Below are positions 8,101 to 16,109 of a stretch of DNA of 17,615 nucleotides, one piece after another. The translations under genes and the position numbers were made by a program. The notes under the pieces were generated by a model that worked only from the letters and a program-made list of their open reading frames with translations, did not search any database and was not told where the DNA came from. Position 1 is the stretch's first letter, and each line of letters opens with the position of its first letter. The DNA is taken from assembly GCA_902362595.1 (NCBI GenBank), contig CABIXF010000002.1, forward strand, positions 173,404 through 191,018, given 5' to 3'. This DNA comes from Bacteroidaceae bacterium (GTDB lineage Bacteria; Bacteroidota; Bacteroidia; Bacteroidales; Bacteroidaceae).

Positions 8101-10878
8101 ATAGCCTTTCACCAGGAACTCGTCCGTGATTTTCATCGTCTTGTAGGCGCATTTCACCGAATACTCGTCGAGGCTTTCCGAGTAGGTTATCCGTACCTCC
8201 GTATCGAACAGGCGGCTCATGTAGGCGGCATACACGCCCGTGGGTATCCAACGCTCCCCGAAGTTGAAGTCCAGGTCCTCGAAAGGGATTTGTTCGGGCA
8301 CGGCATTTTTCAAAGCTTCAAGCGACTCCTGTGCCTGTGGTATCATCCCGTGGCCCTCATGTCCCTTTATCCATTCCTTCACGTCAGCTACTTTCTGCAC
8401 CACGTTCCCGGCGATGAAGCGGTCTGCAATCTCGTAGCCGTCCGCCAGCGGGTTGTAGAACACTTTGCCTTTCAGGGCATCGAGCATCTCCGCCTGCGGC
8501 AGGTCGCAGAGTGATTCCATGTAGGGCAGGTTCACGCCGCCGTAGAGGTTGAGCGAGGCGGACAGGGCTTCTTCGGGTGACTCCACTTCGACAAGCGTTT
8601 CCTGCGAAAAGGAAACGGGATGGTCGAAGATGTCCGCCTTGACGAATTGCCCGTCCTCGCCGCGCTCCAGCGAGAGCATGTTGCGCCCCGAAGCGTCCAT
8701 CAGGATGAGCTTGGCGTTGTGCTTGGCGTTCAGGTTGCCGTAGCGCATGACGAACTCGTCGTAGTAAGTGTTCAGGTTGCGACGCAGCAGGGCGTTCTCC
8801 TCGTGGTTCTCCGCTTCGTAAGCGTAAAGCCGCTCGTAGGTGTTGCGCAGGTCGATATAAAGTTGCGCTTTCTGCGCTTGCATCCCGTCCATGTCGAGCG
8901 GCTGGAAGGTCGCCCCGTACCGGGTGACATCCTTCAGCACCCCGATTTGGAAGCGGACTCCGCCCGTATGTTCCCAGACGAGCGAGCCGTCTTTCAGGTG
9001 CGGCTCCATGATGCCCTTGAAGGGGCGTGGTTTCATGGCTTCCTCCTTCCGGTGCTGCCGTTCCTCCGGTGTCAGGGCGGCTTCCTCCTCGTGCATCTCC
9101 CTTTCCACACGCTCAATCTGTTTTTTCGCCCGCACCTCGTATGCGTTCTCTATCGGATAGACAGTTTGTACCTTTTCCACTTGCTTGGCGGTATTGGCAT
9201 CCATTTTCTCCTTTCCCATACGGCGCAGTTCCGCCCGTCGTTCCGGCGTGAGTGACATCATCATCTCGTAGAAGCCGTTGATGGGCGGGTTGGTTTCCCA
9301 GTCCAGACTGCGGTAAACGGCATCCTCCGGGTCATCGTCTATGGCAGGCTTCTCTACGGGCGGTTCGGGCTTGGGATGTTCAGCCTCTTTCGGCTTCACC
9401 TCTATCTGTTCCAGTTCCGACGGGGAAAACAGCGACTGTTCCTGCTGCTTCTTGCGTTTGGGCTTGCCGCCTTTCTTCCTCTCCGGTTTCAACCCGCGTT
9501 CCGCCATCCGCCGCTCTTCCTGCGTGTAGCCAAACAGGTCGTACAGGTCCATAACCGGGGCTTCGGAACGTTTGGCTTCCATCCCCTGCGCCACGGCTTG
9601 CACCGGATTTTCTTCTCTTTTCACTTCCGGCTGCATGGGCTGTACCTGCACTTGTGACTGCGTAACTTCCACTTGTGGTTGCACGACTATCGCCTTCCGG
9701 GTTTCCTGCCTTTCACCTTTGATGCCGTTGTAGCGTTCCAAGTCCAGCCGTGCCGACAAATCCGCCGACAGCATCCGGTACAAGTCCGTGGCGATACCCT
9801 CCACGCCGCCGCTGTGCGTATAGACCATGGCAGGTTTGCCGTAAGGGTCGGTATCCCTTTTCGCGTCGGTATGGATGATACGGTCGGGGTGTGTTTTATA
9901 GTAATTGTTGATTTCCAGTCCGTTTTCCCCGTCCGATAGGCCAGCAATGAAGTGGGCTTCGTCCATTGTTCCCCCGGTCTTGCCTTCGTGCTTTTGCAGG
10001 ATAATCAGGTCGCTGCCCACTTCCGTGTTTGCGTTGTCCGTGAACAGGTTGCTTGGCAGACGGATGGCGGAAAGCAGGTCGGCATTCACCATCATTTCCC
10101 CACGTACCGCCATGTTCCGGCTGTCCATGACACCCTGCGAGGTGATGAACGTCACGATGCCGCCGTCCTTCACCGCGTCCAGCGCTTTCAGGAAGAAATA
10201 ATTGTGGATGGTCTTTGACGCTATTCCGCGTATTTTGTCTTTCCCGTCCGCAAATGTTGGGTCGAACACCGCTATGTCCCCGAAAGGGATGTTGGATATG
10301 ACAAGGTCAAACCGGTTTAGGAACGGCTTTTCTATCTTCTCGAAGCCTTCCGTGCGTATCTTCTGCTGCGGGTACAGGTGTCCCAGCATCTTGCCCGTCA
10401 GCAGGTCTTTCTCGAAAGCCATCACGTCCGCCTGCGGGTTGTCTGAAAGTACCGAGCCGATGAACGCGCCCATGCCAGCCGAAGGCTCCAGCACGAGCTT
10501 CGGGCGTACCTTCCTGTCGTGCAGCACGTCCGCGATGGTATCCGTGACGGCCTGCGGCGTGTAGAACGCCGTCAGCACCGAGGCTTTCAGCGAGTCCACA
10601 TACCGCTTGTACTCCGTTTCATCCCGGCTGTTCTCTCGGATGATGCGGTGCAGCTCCACTGTCGGGGCGAACAGTTCGAGGTCGGACTTCGCCCAATGCA
10701 CGGCGTCGGACAGTTCCCTTGCCGGGTTCAGGATGCACTTCAGGCCCCCGAAGCCGCAGTAACGCTCCAGCAGCGTACGTTCCCTTTCCGTCGGGATGCG
10801 CCGTTCCCGGTCAAGCGTGAACGCCGTGCGTACCGCCTCGATGTTGTCGCGCAGCTTCTGTTTCCTATTGAACACCAT
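5110..10878 (-). CDS. N6-adenine methylase-helicase fusion protein (DarB-like, ICE-borne)
   Basis: A 1922-aa protein. Residues ~95-290 form a methylase-like domain with SAM motif [10 protein letters not shown] (131-139) and N-I-P-F (196-199) in place of the canonical NPPY/F. A charged linker spans about 400-620. The helicase has Walker A H-E-V-G-T-G-K-T (1054-1061), D-E-S-H (1222-1225), S-G-T-T (1275-1278), G-T-G-V-N-A-Q (1533-1539) and [11 protein letters not shown] (1558-1568). Coiled coil is likely near 1645-1690 and 1805-1865. Methylase-helicase giants of this plan occur on phages and conjugative elements; phage P1 DarB, an anti-restriction protein, is the best-known comparison. The frame is open to 10935, but ATG 10878 with GGAGGG 5 nt upstream is the likely start. 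It overlaps DUF1896 by 14 nt, implying coupled translation. Confidence 0.88.
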   Translation of the reverse strand: MVFNRKQKLRDNIEAVRTAFTLDRERRIPTERERTLLERYCGFGGLKCILNPARELSDAVHWAKSDLELFAPTVELHRIIRENSRDETEYKRYVDSLKASVLTAFYTPQAVTDTIADVLHDRKVRPKLVLEPSAGMGAFIGSVLSDNPQADVMAFEKDLLTGKMLGHLYPQQKIRTEGFEKIEKPFLNRFDLVISNIPFGDIAVFDPTFADGKDKIRGIASKTIHNYFFLKALDAVKDGGIVTFITSQGVMDSRNMAVRGEMMVNADLLSAIRLPSNLFTDNANTEVGSDLIILQKHEGKTGGTMDEAHFIAGLSDGENGLEINNYYKTHPDRIIHTDAKRDTDPYGKPAMVYTHSGGVEGIATDLYRMLSADLSARLDLERYNGIKGERQETRKAIVVQPQVEVTQSQVQVQPMQPEVKREENPVQAVAQGMEAKRSEAPVMDLYDLFGYTQEERRMAERGLKPERKKGGKPKRKKQQEQSLFSPSELEQIEVKPKEAEHPKPEPPVEKPAIDDDPEDAVYRSLDWETNPPINGFYEMMMSLTPERRAELRRMGKEKMDANTAKQVEKVQTVYPIENAYEVRAKKQIERVEREMHEEEAALTPEERQHRKEEAMKPRPFKGIMEPHLKDGSLVWEHTGGVRFQIGVLKDVTRYGATFQPLDMDGMQAQKAQLYIDLRNTYERLYAYEAENHEENALLRRNLNTYYDEFVMRYGNLNAKHNAKLILMDASGRNMLSLERGEDGQFVKADIFDHPVSFSQETLVEVESPEEALSASLNLYGGVNLPYMESLCDLPQAEMLDALKGKVFYNPLADGYEIADRFIAGNVVQKVADVKEWIKGHEGHGMIPQAQESLEALKNAVPEQIPFEDLDFNFGERWIPTGVYAAYMSRLFDTEVRITYSESLDEYSVKCAYKTMKITDEFLVKGYYRNYDGMNLLKHALHNTCPDMMKSIGKDENGNDIKVRDSEGIQLANAKIDEIRNGFTEWLEEQSPEFKKRLTDLYNDKFNCFVRPKYDGSHQKFPDLDLKGLGIMDLYPSQKDCIWMLKQNGGGIADHEVGTGKTLIMCVSAHEMKRLGLVHKPMIIGLKANVREIAETYRKAYPNARILYASEKDFAAANRVRFFNDIRNNDWDCVIMSHDQFGKIPQSPELQQRILQEELDTVEENLEVLRQQGKDVSRAMLKGLEKRKFNLQAKLEKVEYAIKSRTDDVADFKQMGIDHLFIDESHQFKNAPFTTRHDRVAGLGNPEGSQKALNLLFAIRTIQERTGRDLGATFLSGTTISNSLTELYLLFKYLRPKALEKQDIRCFDAWAAIFAKKTTDFEFNVTNSIVQKERFRYFIKVPELAAFYNEITDYRTAEDVGVDRPKKNEILHHIPPTPDQEVFIEKLMQFAKSGDATILGRPPLSETEEKAKMLIATDYARKMALDMRMIDPAYEDHPDNKASHCAKMIAEYYRRYDAHKGTQFVFSDLGTYQPGGGWSVYTEIKRKLVEDYGIPASEIRFIQECKNEKARKAVIEAMNNGQVRVLFGSTSMLGTGVNAQRRAVAIHHLDCPWRPSDLQQRDGRAVRKGNEIAKLYAADKVDVIIYAVEKSLDSYKFNLLHCKQTFISQLKSGAMGARTIDEGAMDEKSGMNFSEYMAILSGNTDLLDKAKLEKKIASLEGERKSFHRGKRDSELKLESKTSTLKNNRAVIAAMTEDWEKFTAVAKTDRDGNRLNPIRIDGLDTTDEKAIGKRLQEIAKNATTGGVPQRIGELYGFPVKVVSERTLSEGLEFTDNRFFVEGNYKYSYNNGHLAMADTHAAAVNFLNALERIPAIIRQYEEKNEVLEREIPQLREIASKTWKKEDELKQLKSDLAALDRKIQLELAPKHEETPSQGQEPGGGQALPKSENVPKPEIAANDFMRDHIIIGRPGIPEHKEYRGVKM

Positions 10879-11320
10879 GGCCACCCTCCAGATAAAGCAC
10901 GACGGTTCCCACCAGCTCCGTGTAGAGCAGGTCATGGGCAGGCGACAGGGCGAAGGTGTCGTCCGACGTGTCGTAACCGGCGAACAGTTTTTTCAGATGG
11001 GGGTACAGGTCGCGGCAGAACGCCTCGCGTCCGGATTCCGGCACCTCGTCGGCAAACTCCCTCTCCACGACCTCTGTCAGCAGGGCGTAGGGCGAGAAGT
11101 GCAGCCCGCGCAGCAGGACGCGCATGGCTTCCTCGTGAGCGTGTTCCACTGTGCCGCCCGCCAGCCTTTCCTTTTCAAAGGTTACTGTGGCGGCTTCCTC
11201 CTTTTCTGTGATAAGGTCCGTGTCGGATGCTTTGTCGGGATGGTATTTTCTCAGGTAGTCCAGCAGGTACAGCCCGTAGTAGGACAGCTCCGCCGGAAGG
11301 GTTTTCTTGTTCTGTTTCAT
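10865..11320 (-). CDS. DUF1896 family protein
   Basis: A 151-aa acidic soluble protein. The opening [18 protein letters not shown] and the central [12 protein letters not shown] match the DUF1896 family, found mostly on Bacteroidales conjugative elements and without known function. It overlaps the start of the methylase-helicase gene by 14 nt, so the two are probably one translational unit and may work together. Its start at 11320 has no strong purine SD. Instead it has the leader CCACTAAATCC followed by 8 nt, shared with two other starts in this window. Confidence 0.88.
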   Translation of the reverse strand: MKQNKKTLPAELSYYGLYLLDYLRKYHPDKASDTDLITEKEEAATVTFEKERLAGGTVEHAHEEAMRVLLRGLHFSPYALLTEVVEREFADEVPESGREAFCRDLYPHLKKLFAGYDTSDDTFALSPAHDLLYTELVGTVVLYLEGGHGVQ

Positions 11321-11327
11321 TTTCTGA

Positions 11328-11412
11328 TGGATTTAGTGGATTATTGATAATGGAGTTGGGAAGGAAGGAAAAAAGGCACCCGGTATCCCTCCGAGTGCCG
11401 CCACTAAATCCA
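11328..11412 (-). promoter_or_regulatory. 12-bp inverted repeat enclosing the terminator in the DUF1896 leader
   Basis: TGGATTTAGTGG (11328-11339) and CCACTAAATCCA (11401-11412) are perfect complements, 61 nt apart, with a terminator hairpin between them. In minus-strand RNA the downstream arm ends 7 nt before the DUF1896 ATG, so pairing would cover the ribosome-binding region. The nested pair may set read-through and translation of the DUF1896-helicase unit. This is inferred from the pairing only. Confidence 0.55.
11369..11399 (-). terminator. Intrinsic terminator after the topoisomerase III gene
   Basis: On the minus strand GGCACTCGG pairs with CCGGGTGCC (one T-G wobble) around a 7-nt loop, and six T residues follow at 11374-11369. 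It lies 80 bp past the topoisomerase stop and should end the excision operon. It would also sit in the leader of any DUF1896 transcript starting upstream of it, so it could act as an attenuator. Confidence 0.85.
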
Positions 11413-11466
11413 CCGTAAAACAATGCTTCAACGTATTGAAACAGATTATGAACAGTGAATCAGTGG

Positions 11467-11474
11467 CAAAGGTA
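11467..11474 (-). promoter_or_regulatory. Possible -7 box (TACCTTTG) upstream of the terminator/DUF1896 leader
   Basis: Read on the minus strand this is TACCTTTG, an exact TAnnTTTG match, 5 nt past the topoisomerase stop. No -33 element is visible. A transcript from here would pass through the terminator at 11399-11369 before reaching DUF1896, which would make sense for an attenuated leader. It could equally be a chance match. Confidence 0.3.
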
Positions 11475-11478
11475 GTCA

Positions 11479-13581
11479 TTATTTTCTTCCTCCTTTTATG
11501 TTAGTGGATTTTCTTGTCGATTTATTTTCAGGGAAGATGAATTTCGTGTTGAAATCCGTATCGAAAGCAACTGCTGCGCTGAACGGCTTGCCCTGTTTGC
11601 TCTTGAAGCCGCTGAGGACGCCCGTCTTTCCATTGGCCAGCAAATCATTCATTTCCGCATCAGTGAGCGTCCTGCCCGCTATCTGGCGGAACACCGGCAG
11701 GGCGCAGTCCGGATTGTCGCAACGTACCACCTTGCCGTAGAACTGCATCGTGCCCGTGCCGCACTTGGGGCAGGTGCAGCCCGACGCCTTGTGCCCGAAG
11801 ATTTTATCGCAGGCAAGCAGTTCCGTGGTAATTTTCCGGGTATAGCTTTCGATGTCGCGCAGGAAAGCCTCGTGCGGCGTTTCTCCTTTCTCGATTTTTG
11901 CCAATTCCGCCTCCCAGCGTCCCGTCATCTCCACGTCGGCGATGTCCATGCCTTTCACGATGGAATACAAGGCGAGCCCTTTCTCCGTCGGCACGAGCGA
12001 CTTCTTCACGCGCGCCATGTACTCCCTTTTGAGCAGGGTCTCGATGATGGCGGCGCGGGTGGCGGGCGTGCCGATGCCGCAGTCCTTCAACGCCTGGCGC
12101 ACTTCCTCGTCCTCCATACCCTCGCGTCCGGCGGTCTCCATCGCCGCCAGCAGGGTGCTTTCCGTGTGGAGCGGTTTCGGACGGGTCATGCCCGAACTCA
12201 TCGAGCAGCCGTTGATTGCCAGCGTGTCGCCCTCGTTCCAGTCGGGCAGTACGGTGTCTTCCTTATCGTCATCATAGACCGAACGCCAGCCCGCCTTGCG
12301 TACGATGCAGCCTTTCGTTTCAAACTCCACGCCTTCGCATTCCGCCCGGACGGTGGTCGTGTCCTTGACACACTCCGGGGAGAACGTCTCAATCATGCGC
12401 CCCACAATCATGTCGTAGATAAGCTGCTCGTTCTTGTAGAGCGCCAGCGGACGGTTGGGCGTCACCAGCAATGCGTGGTGGTCGGTCACTTTCGAGGCGT
12501 CCACGCTGCGGCGGTTCAGTCCGTCCATGCTTTTGATTTTATCGGCAAACAATGAATGGGCAGATAATCTTTCAAATAACAAGGGTACTTCGGCAAACAC
12601 GTCCTCCGGAATGTAGCGGCTCGATGTTCTCGGATAGGTGACGAGCTTCGCCTCGTAGAGCTTCTGCACGAGGTCGAGCGTCTGTTCCGCCGTGAAGCCG
12701 TGCTTCGTGTTCGCTTCCTTCTGGAGCGTGGTCAGGTCGTACAGCAGCGGAGGGTTCTCCACCTTCTCCTTCTTTTCGACTTTCACGATGGTGGCGCACA
12801 TCTGTTCCTTTACCTTATTATATAATGTGGCTGCCTCTTCCTTGTCTTTCCATTTTTCCACCGAGGCGAACTTTACCACTTCGCTTGCGCTTACCGACGG
12901 CGTGGTGAAATGAAGCTGGTGTACCGGTTCGGGCGTGAAACGCCTGTTCTCCCAATAACGCTTGCAGACCATCGCCAGCGTGGGCGTCTGCACTCGTCCG
13001 ACGGAATACGTGCCACGCCCGGCGGCTACAGACAATGCCTGCGTGCCGTTGATGCCCACCAGCCAGTCGGCTTCGCTGCGGGCTTTGGCGGCAAGGTAGA
13101 GGCTGTCGTACTCGTGCCCGTCCTTCAGCTCTTTCAGTCCCTTGCGGATGGCGGCGTCGGTCAGCGAGCTTATCCACAGCCTTTGGAACGGCAGGGTGCA
13201 GCCTATGTAGGCATACAGGTAACGGAAGATAAGCTCCCCTTCACGGGCACAGTCGGTCGCCACGATGATGCCTTCACTTTCGTTCCATAATTTTGTTATC
13301 ACCTTGATTTGCTTCACCGCCGCCGCGTCCGCCTTGCAGCCCTTGTCCGTCTTCACCTGACGGGGGATTAGCTCGAACTTTTCGGGTATGACGGGCAGGC
13401 TGTCGCGCCGAAAACCCTTGACACCGTACCCGTCGGGCATTGCAAGCTGCACCAGATGTCCCAGCGCCCATGTCACGTGGTAGCCGTTCCCGGTGAAATA
13501 CCCTTCTTCTCTTCTCATTGCGCCGACAATCCGTGCTATCTCACGGGCGACGCTCGGTTTTTCTGCCAATATGGTAATCAT
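11479..13581 (-). CDS. topB: DNA topoisomerase III (type IA), Exc-like
   Basis: A 700-aa type IA topoisomerase, which passes single DNA strands through a transient break. The Toprim domain has Glu7 in L-A-E-K-P-S and A-T-D-C-A-R-E-G-E at 108-116. The active-site tyrosine is Tyr316 in V-T-Y-P-R-T-S-S-R-Y. A C-terminal zinc ribbon has Cys604, 607, 621 and 626 (C-P-K-C...C-D-N-P-D-C) plus Cys602. Length and position match Exc of CTnDOT (about 700 aa), last gene of the xis2c-xis2d-orf3-exc excision operon. A 145-nt gap with a large hairpin separates it from the DUF3945 gene, and a terminator follows. The A-rich leader ATTAAACAGA precedes its ATG. Confidence 0.95.
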   Translation of the reverse strand: MITILAEKPSVAREIARIVGAMRREEGYFTGNGYHVTWALGHLVQLAMPDGYGVKGFRRDSLPVIPEKFELIPRQVKTDKGCKADAAAVKQIKVITKLWNESEGIIVATDCAREGELIFRYLYAYIGCTLPFQRLWISSLTDAAIRKGLKELKDGHEYDSLYLAAKARSEADWLVGINGTQALSVAAGRGTYSVGRVQTPTLAMVCKRYWENRRFTPEPVHQLHFTTPSVSASEVVKFASVEKWKDKEEAATLYNKVKEQMCATIVKVEKKEKVENPPLLYDLTTLQKEANTKHGFTAEQTLDLVQKLYEAKLVTYPRTSSRYIPEDVFAEVPLLFERLSAHSLFADKIKSMDGLNRRSVDASKVTDHHALLVTPNRPLALYKNEQLIYDMIVGRMIETFSPECVKDTTTVRAECEGVEFETKGCIVRKAGWRSVYDDDKEDTVLPDWNEGDTLAINGCSMSSGMTRPKPLHTESTLLAAMETAGREGMEDEEVRQALKDCGIGTPATRAAIIETLLKREYMARVKKSLVPTEKGLALYSIVKGMDIADVEMTGRWEAELAKIEKGETPHEAFLRDIESYTRKITTELLACDKIFGHKASGCTCPKCGTGTMQFYGKVVRCDNPDCALPVFRQIAGRTLTDAEMNDLLANGKTGVLSGFKSKQGKPFSAAVAFDTDFNTKFIFPENKSTRKSTNIKGGRK

Positions 13582-13622
13582 GTCTTTCTCTGTTTAATTT
13601 GTTGATACTTTTGTTTTTGTTT

Positions 13623-13692
13623 GGGTGGAAACGGGGCACGGCCTTGTTTGTGGGATATGCGCACAAGGCGGTGTATGCTCCCCGTTTCACCC
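13623..13692 (-). promoter_or_regulatory. Large stem-loop in the topoisomerase III leader
   Basis: GGGTGGAAACGGGG (13623-13636) pairs with CCCCGTTTCACCC (13680-13692) with one bulged G. Inside, CAC-G-GCCTTGT (13637-13647) pairs with ACAAGGC-G-GTG (13663-13673) with one mismatch. Loop and bulge are 15 and 6 nt. On the minus strand it is followed by an A-rich stretch, not a T-run, so it is not an ordinary terminator. It probably shapes mRNA stability or translation of the topoisomerase gene starting 42 nt downstream. Confidence 0.75.
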
Positions 13693-13720
13693 GTCAATCA
13701 TTTTTGGATGGATTTAGTGG
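13687..13720 (-). other. Mini-ORF M-I-D-G-stop with the shared CCACTAAATCC leader
   Basis: On the minus strand CCACTAAATCC (13720-13710) is followed by exactly 8 nt and the ATG at 13701-13699. The ORF reads Met-Ile-Asp-Gly and stops at 13689-13687, inside the first arm of the stem-loop (13692-13680). Leader and spacing match the DUF1896 start almost base for base, so ribosomes may load here. It is either a leader peptide affecting the hairpin or a relic of a lost gene start. Confidence 0.35.
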
Positions 13721-13726
13721 CGGCAA

Positions 13727-15304
13727 TCAGGATACCTTCATGCCTTTGGATTTTCTGGTCTGCTGTTTCTGCTGCGTTTCGTCCTTCGGGGCGGTCTGTC
13801 CCTGCTGCAAAGGCTCCTTCACATGCTTCGTGGCTTCGTTGGTCTTGCCCTCGTTGTTCACGGCGAGCTGCGTGCGGCTCTCGTTGGACGGGGCGACGGT
13901 CTGCGCAAGGTCCGGGTTCTGCGAGTAGGTCAACGGACGCCCTTTCTCGAAACTGAACTTCAGGTATTTCGTGCAGGGCTGTCCCTGGTCGTCCTTCGCG
14001 TTGGCGAGCACCACTGTTTTGCCCTCCACGTAGTCCGCCTTCTGTTGGTCGGTGAACGTGTCGTCCTTCCACTTGCTTATCGGGCGGATGCTGCCGTCCT
14101 CGTTCGTCCACGAGCGGTTGCGGCGTTGCCCCTCTCCGTTGTTCTCCTGCTTCTGCCCTTGTGCGTCGGGATTGTCCTGCGATTTTCCCTGACGCTGCGC
14201 CTGTTGTTGCCGTTGCTGTCCCGGCACGAACTCCACGTCGCGCTTGTCGGCGTTCACCTGAAGCATTGCCTCGAACTTGCGCCCGTTCTTGAGCGTCACC
14301 TCCTTGGGCAAGGCAAGTCCGGCGCGGAGGATGTCCTGTTCCGCTTTCGACAGGGGTGTCTGCCCGATTTTATTGGGGATGCGCACCTTGTCGGCAGGGA
14401 TGTCCACGACTTCATTCGTCAGGCGGTCGATGCTGATGTAGTGGGGCTTGATTTCCCCCGTCTTCTCGTTGGCGAAGTTGATGAGCTTGCCGAGGTTGCC
14501 CGTGCGTTTCAACGCTTTCTTGTCCTCATCGGTGAAGGTGTAGCCCCTGTGGGGGATGTCAAGGCGCGGTTCGTTACGGATGAAATGGGGTGTCAGTTTC
14601 AGCGTGCCGTCCTCCGCCTTCTTGAACGAGAGTCGGGCTTGCAGTTCGTAACTGTCCCCTCCGAAAGTCGGCTTCACCGTCACCAGCCCTGTCTTGCCGT
14701 AGTTCATCAGGGCTTTCAGGTCCTTTTCCGACAGTTGCTCCCTGTCGATGCCGCACTTGCGCAGTTCGGCCCAGTCCACCTGGTCGTCCGCTATCAGGTT
14801 CGGCTTCTCCTGCTTCTGCTGTGCCTCAGTTTCTTGTGGCTGCTGCACTTCCTGTTTCTGTTCTTCTTTTTTCTGTTCTTCTTTTTTCTGTTCCATTTCT
14901 TCTGTCTTTTTAATGGGTTCGTTGTTTTCTTGTTTTACATTTTCCGTTGCCTCCTGCTGGTATTTGGAGGTGTCCACCTTGTGCGGGGCAAGCATTTCCG
15001 CGTTTGCCGCAGGGTCTTTCAGCAAATCCTTGATGACCGGCAGCACCGCATCCGCCATGTCCGCCGCCACCCGGTAGAAGCCGAAGCGTGTCGGCTCCTT
15101 GCACTGGCGGTAGAAGTTCCTGAAGAAGTTGTCCACCATGTCCCCGTGGCGGTCGAAGCGCAGGAAGTCCTGCGAGTGTTCCGCCTTTGCCGGAGCCGTC
15201 TTCGGATAGCCCTTGCTGTCCAGCCCGGCTACTACGCTGATTTCGCCCGTCTTCTCGTCGCGGACGACCAGCACGTCCTTCTCGTTTTTCTTTTTCTGTT
15301 CCAT
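13727..15304 (-). CDS. DUF4099/DUF3945 domain protein (Orf3-like)
   Basis: A 525-aa protein. It has an N-terminal domain (~1-100) and a low-complexity Glu/Gln/Lys linker (~118-168). A DUF4099-like segment (~172-255) begins D-W-A-E-L-R-K-C-G-I. A DUF3945-like region (~256-362) includes F-T-D-E-D-K-K-A-L and L-P-K-E-V-T-L-K-N-G-R-K-F. After a Gln-rich linker (~363-395) comes a related unit (~415-460, F-T-D-Q-Q-K-A-D-Y-V-E-G-K-T-V). The families are typical of Bacteroidales mobile elements and have no established activity. It takes the orf3 position in the excision operon, 6 nt after the second HTH gene and before topoisomerase III. The ATG at 15304 follows ATTAAACTGA. Confidence 0.85.
   Translation of the reverse strand: MEQKKKNEKDVLVVRDEKTGEISVVAGLDSKGYPKTAPAKAEHSQDFLRFDRHGDMVDNFFRNFYRQCKEPTRFGFYRVAADMADAVLPVIKDLLKDPAANAEMLAPHKVDTSKYQQEATENVKQENNEPIKKTEEMEQKKEEQKKEEQKQEVQQPQETEAQQKQEKPNLIADDQVDWAELRKCGIDREQLSEKDLKALMNYGKTGLVTVKPTFGGDSYELQARLSFKKAEDGTLKLTPHFIRNEPRLDIPHRGYTFTDEDKKALKRTGNLGKLINFANEKTGEIKPHYISIDRLTNEVVDIPADKVRIPNKIGQTPLSKAEQDILRAGLALPKEVTLKNGRKFEAMLQVNADKRDVEFVPGQQRQQQAQRQGKSQDNPDAQGQKQENNGEGQRRNRSWTNEDGSIRPISKWKDDTFTDQQKADYVEGKTVVLANAKDDQGQPCTKYLKFSFEKGRPLTYSQNPDLAQTVAPSNESRTQLAVNNEGKTNEATKHVKEPLQQGQTAPKDETQQKQQTRKSKGMKVS
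14856..14900. repeat. 15-bp tandem repeat inside the DUF3945 gene
   Basis: The unit TTCTGTTCTTCTTTT occurs twice in tandem (14856-14870, 14871-14885), followed by a degenerate third unit. It encodes repeated K-K-E-E-Q in the charged linker. The length is a multiple of three, so copy changes would alter linker length without breaking the frame. Confidence 0.8.
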
Positions 15305-15310
15305 TTCAGT

Positions 15311-15691
15311 TTAATTTTTACGGTTCGTTTTTTTGTCGTTTGATTTTCTTTTGGTATTGTCCGCCTTATCCTGAGCCCTGTCACGGAGTATTTCCCGCAT
15401 GTGGGTGCTGATGAACAGTTCCACGTCCGCCCTGCGGTAATAGGTCTTGTGGCGGTGCATCCGGTAGGGCAGCAGCCCGTCGCTGCGGTAGCGTTGCAGG
15501 GTGCGCTTGCTCACGTGGAGCAGCATGCACACGTCTTGGTTGTCCATCGTGTCCTCTTCCAACAAGGCGGTGCCCTGCGGCTTTTCATTCACGTCACCGC
15601 GCATGGCGGAGAGCATCTCCTCCTGACGGTCGAGGCGGCTGAACACCTGCCTCATGCAGTCCTCGAAAGTGCGTCTGTCTAAAAACTCCAT
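15311..15691 (-). CDS. MerR-like HTH excisionase-type protein (Xis2d-like)
   Basis: A 126-aa basic protein. A helical N-terminus (~1-35) precedes a helix-turn-helix domain of the HTH_17/MerR kind at about 49-93 (D-N-Q-D-V-C-M-L-L-H-V-S-K-R-T-L-Q-R-Y-R, then a Y-Y-R-R-A-D-V wing). A Lys/Arg/Asn-rich tail follows. In CTnDOT, Xis2d is a small HTH protein acting with IntDOT in excision; operon position and size match. The start at 15691 is chosen for AAAGGAGG 7 nt upstream. An in-frame ATG at 15709 overlaps the previous stop as ATGA but would put this SD inside the gene. It is paralogous to the protein at 16686-16979. Confidence 0.85.
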   Translation of the reverse strand: MEFLDRRTFEDCMRQVFSRLDRQEEMLSAMRGDVNEKPQGTALLEEDTMDNQDVCMLLHVSKRTLQRYRSDGLLPYRMHRHKTYYRRADVELFISTHMREILRDRAQDKADNTKRKSNDKKTNRKN

Positions 15692-15698
15692 AGCCGTT

Positions 15699-15706
15699 CC
15701 TCCTTT
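15699..15706 (-). promoter_or_regulatory. Strong SD (AAAGGAGG) deciding the Xis2d-like start
   Basis: On the minus strand AAAGGAGG lies 7 nt before the ATG at 15691 and overlaps the last base of the upstream stop codon. Such a full SD is unusual among the A-rich leaders elsewhere in this window. It suggests the second HTH protein is made efficiently, independent of the upstream cistron. Confidence 0.75.
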
Positions 15707-16056
15707 CATTTCCTGCCCGCCTTTCCGCCCGTGCGGAGCCGGTAGTTGTGTTTCAGTTCCTCCGGTTTCTCCGGTGAAGTCTTGACCGCATTCTCCCGGA
15801 TGATGCGTTCCACTTCTTCCGGAGGGTAACGGCAGTCGCCCCGGATGATGACATACCCGATGCGCTTCTCGTCGCGCAGCCGTTGCAGCGTGCGGCGGCT
15901 GACACAGAGCAGGCGCATCACTTCGCGGCTGTCCAGAAGGCAGGCGGTATCGTTCCGCTGTCCCTCCATGCCTTGCCTCCTCACATGGGAGGCGATTTCC
16001 TCGATGCGCCCTACGATGTCCTTGTAGGCGGCGCTTTCCATCGTGATGATTTCCAT
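15706..16056 (-). CDS. MerR-like HTH excisionase-type protein (Xis2c-like), first gene of the excision operon
   Basis: A 116-aa protein. An N-terminal helix (~8-30) is followed by an HTH domain at about 40-88 (L-D-S-R-E-V-M-R-L-L-C-V-S-R-R-T-L-Q-R-L-R, wing C-R-Y-P-P-E-E-V-E-R) and a basic tail. It matches Xis2c of CTnDOT in size, position and fold class; Xis2c helps bend att DNA for excision and influences transfer gene expression. The stop overlaps the SD of the next gene. ATG 16056 follows a variant of the ATTAAACTGA leader. It is most similar in this window to the divergent protein at 16362-16673, sharing the M-E-I start and the E-D/E-V-E-R motif. Confidence 0.85.
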   Translation of the reverse strand: MEIITMESAAYKDIVGRIEEIASHVRRQGMEGQRNDTACLLDSREVMRLLCVSRRTLQRLRDEKRIGYVIIRGDCRYPPEEVERIIRENAVKTSPEKPEELKHNYRLRTGGKAGRK

Positions 16057-16109
16057 TTCTCAATCAGTTTTAATCGTTAGTGAATCAATTTGTCGGGAGC
16101 AAAATTCGG

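Noticed and set aside
7717..8514. Plus-strand open frames of 60-265 codons within 5110-10878
   Set aside because: All lie opposite the methylase-helicase gene and lack domains or leaders. They follow from its GC-rich codon use.
10879..10935. N-terminal extension of the methylase-helicase to 10935
   Set aside because: It would overlap DUF1896 by 71 nt and its residues look random. ATG 10878 has GGAGGG 5 nt upstream.
13823..15343. A 506-codon plus-strand open frame antisense to the DUF3945 gene
   Set aside because: Its translation is rich in Leu/Val/Phe/Arg with no domain and mirrors the codon pattern of the real gene. The minus-strand protein has recognisable domains.
15311..16063. A 250-codon minus-strand frame covering both HTH genes
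   Set aside because: Its first half is a shadow of the Xis2c-like gene in another frame. The real second gene begins at 15691 behind a full SD.
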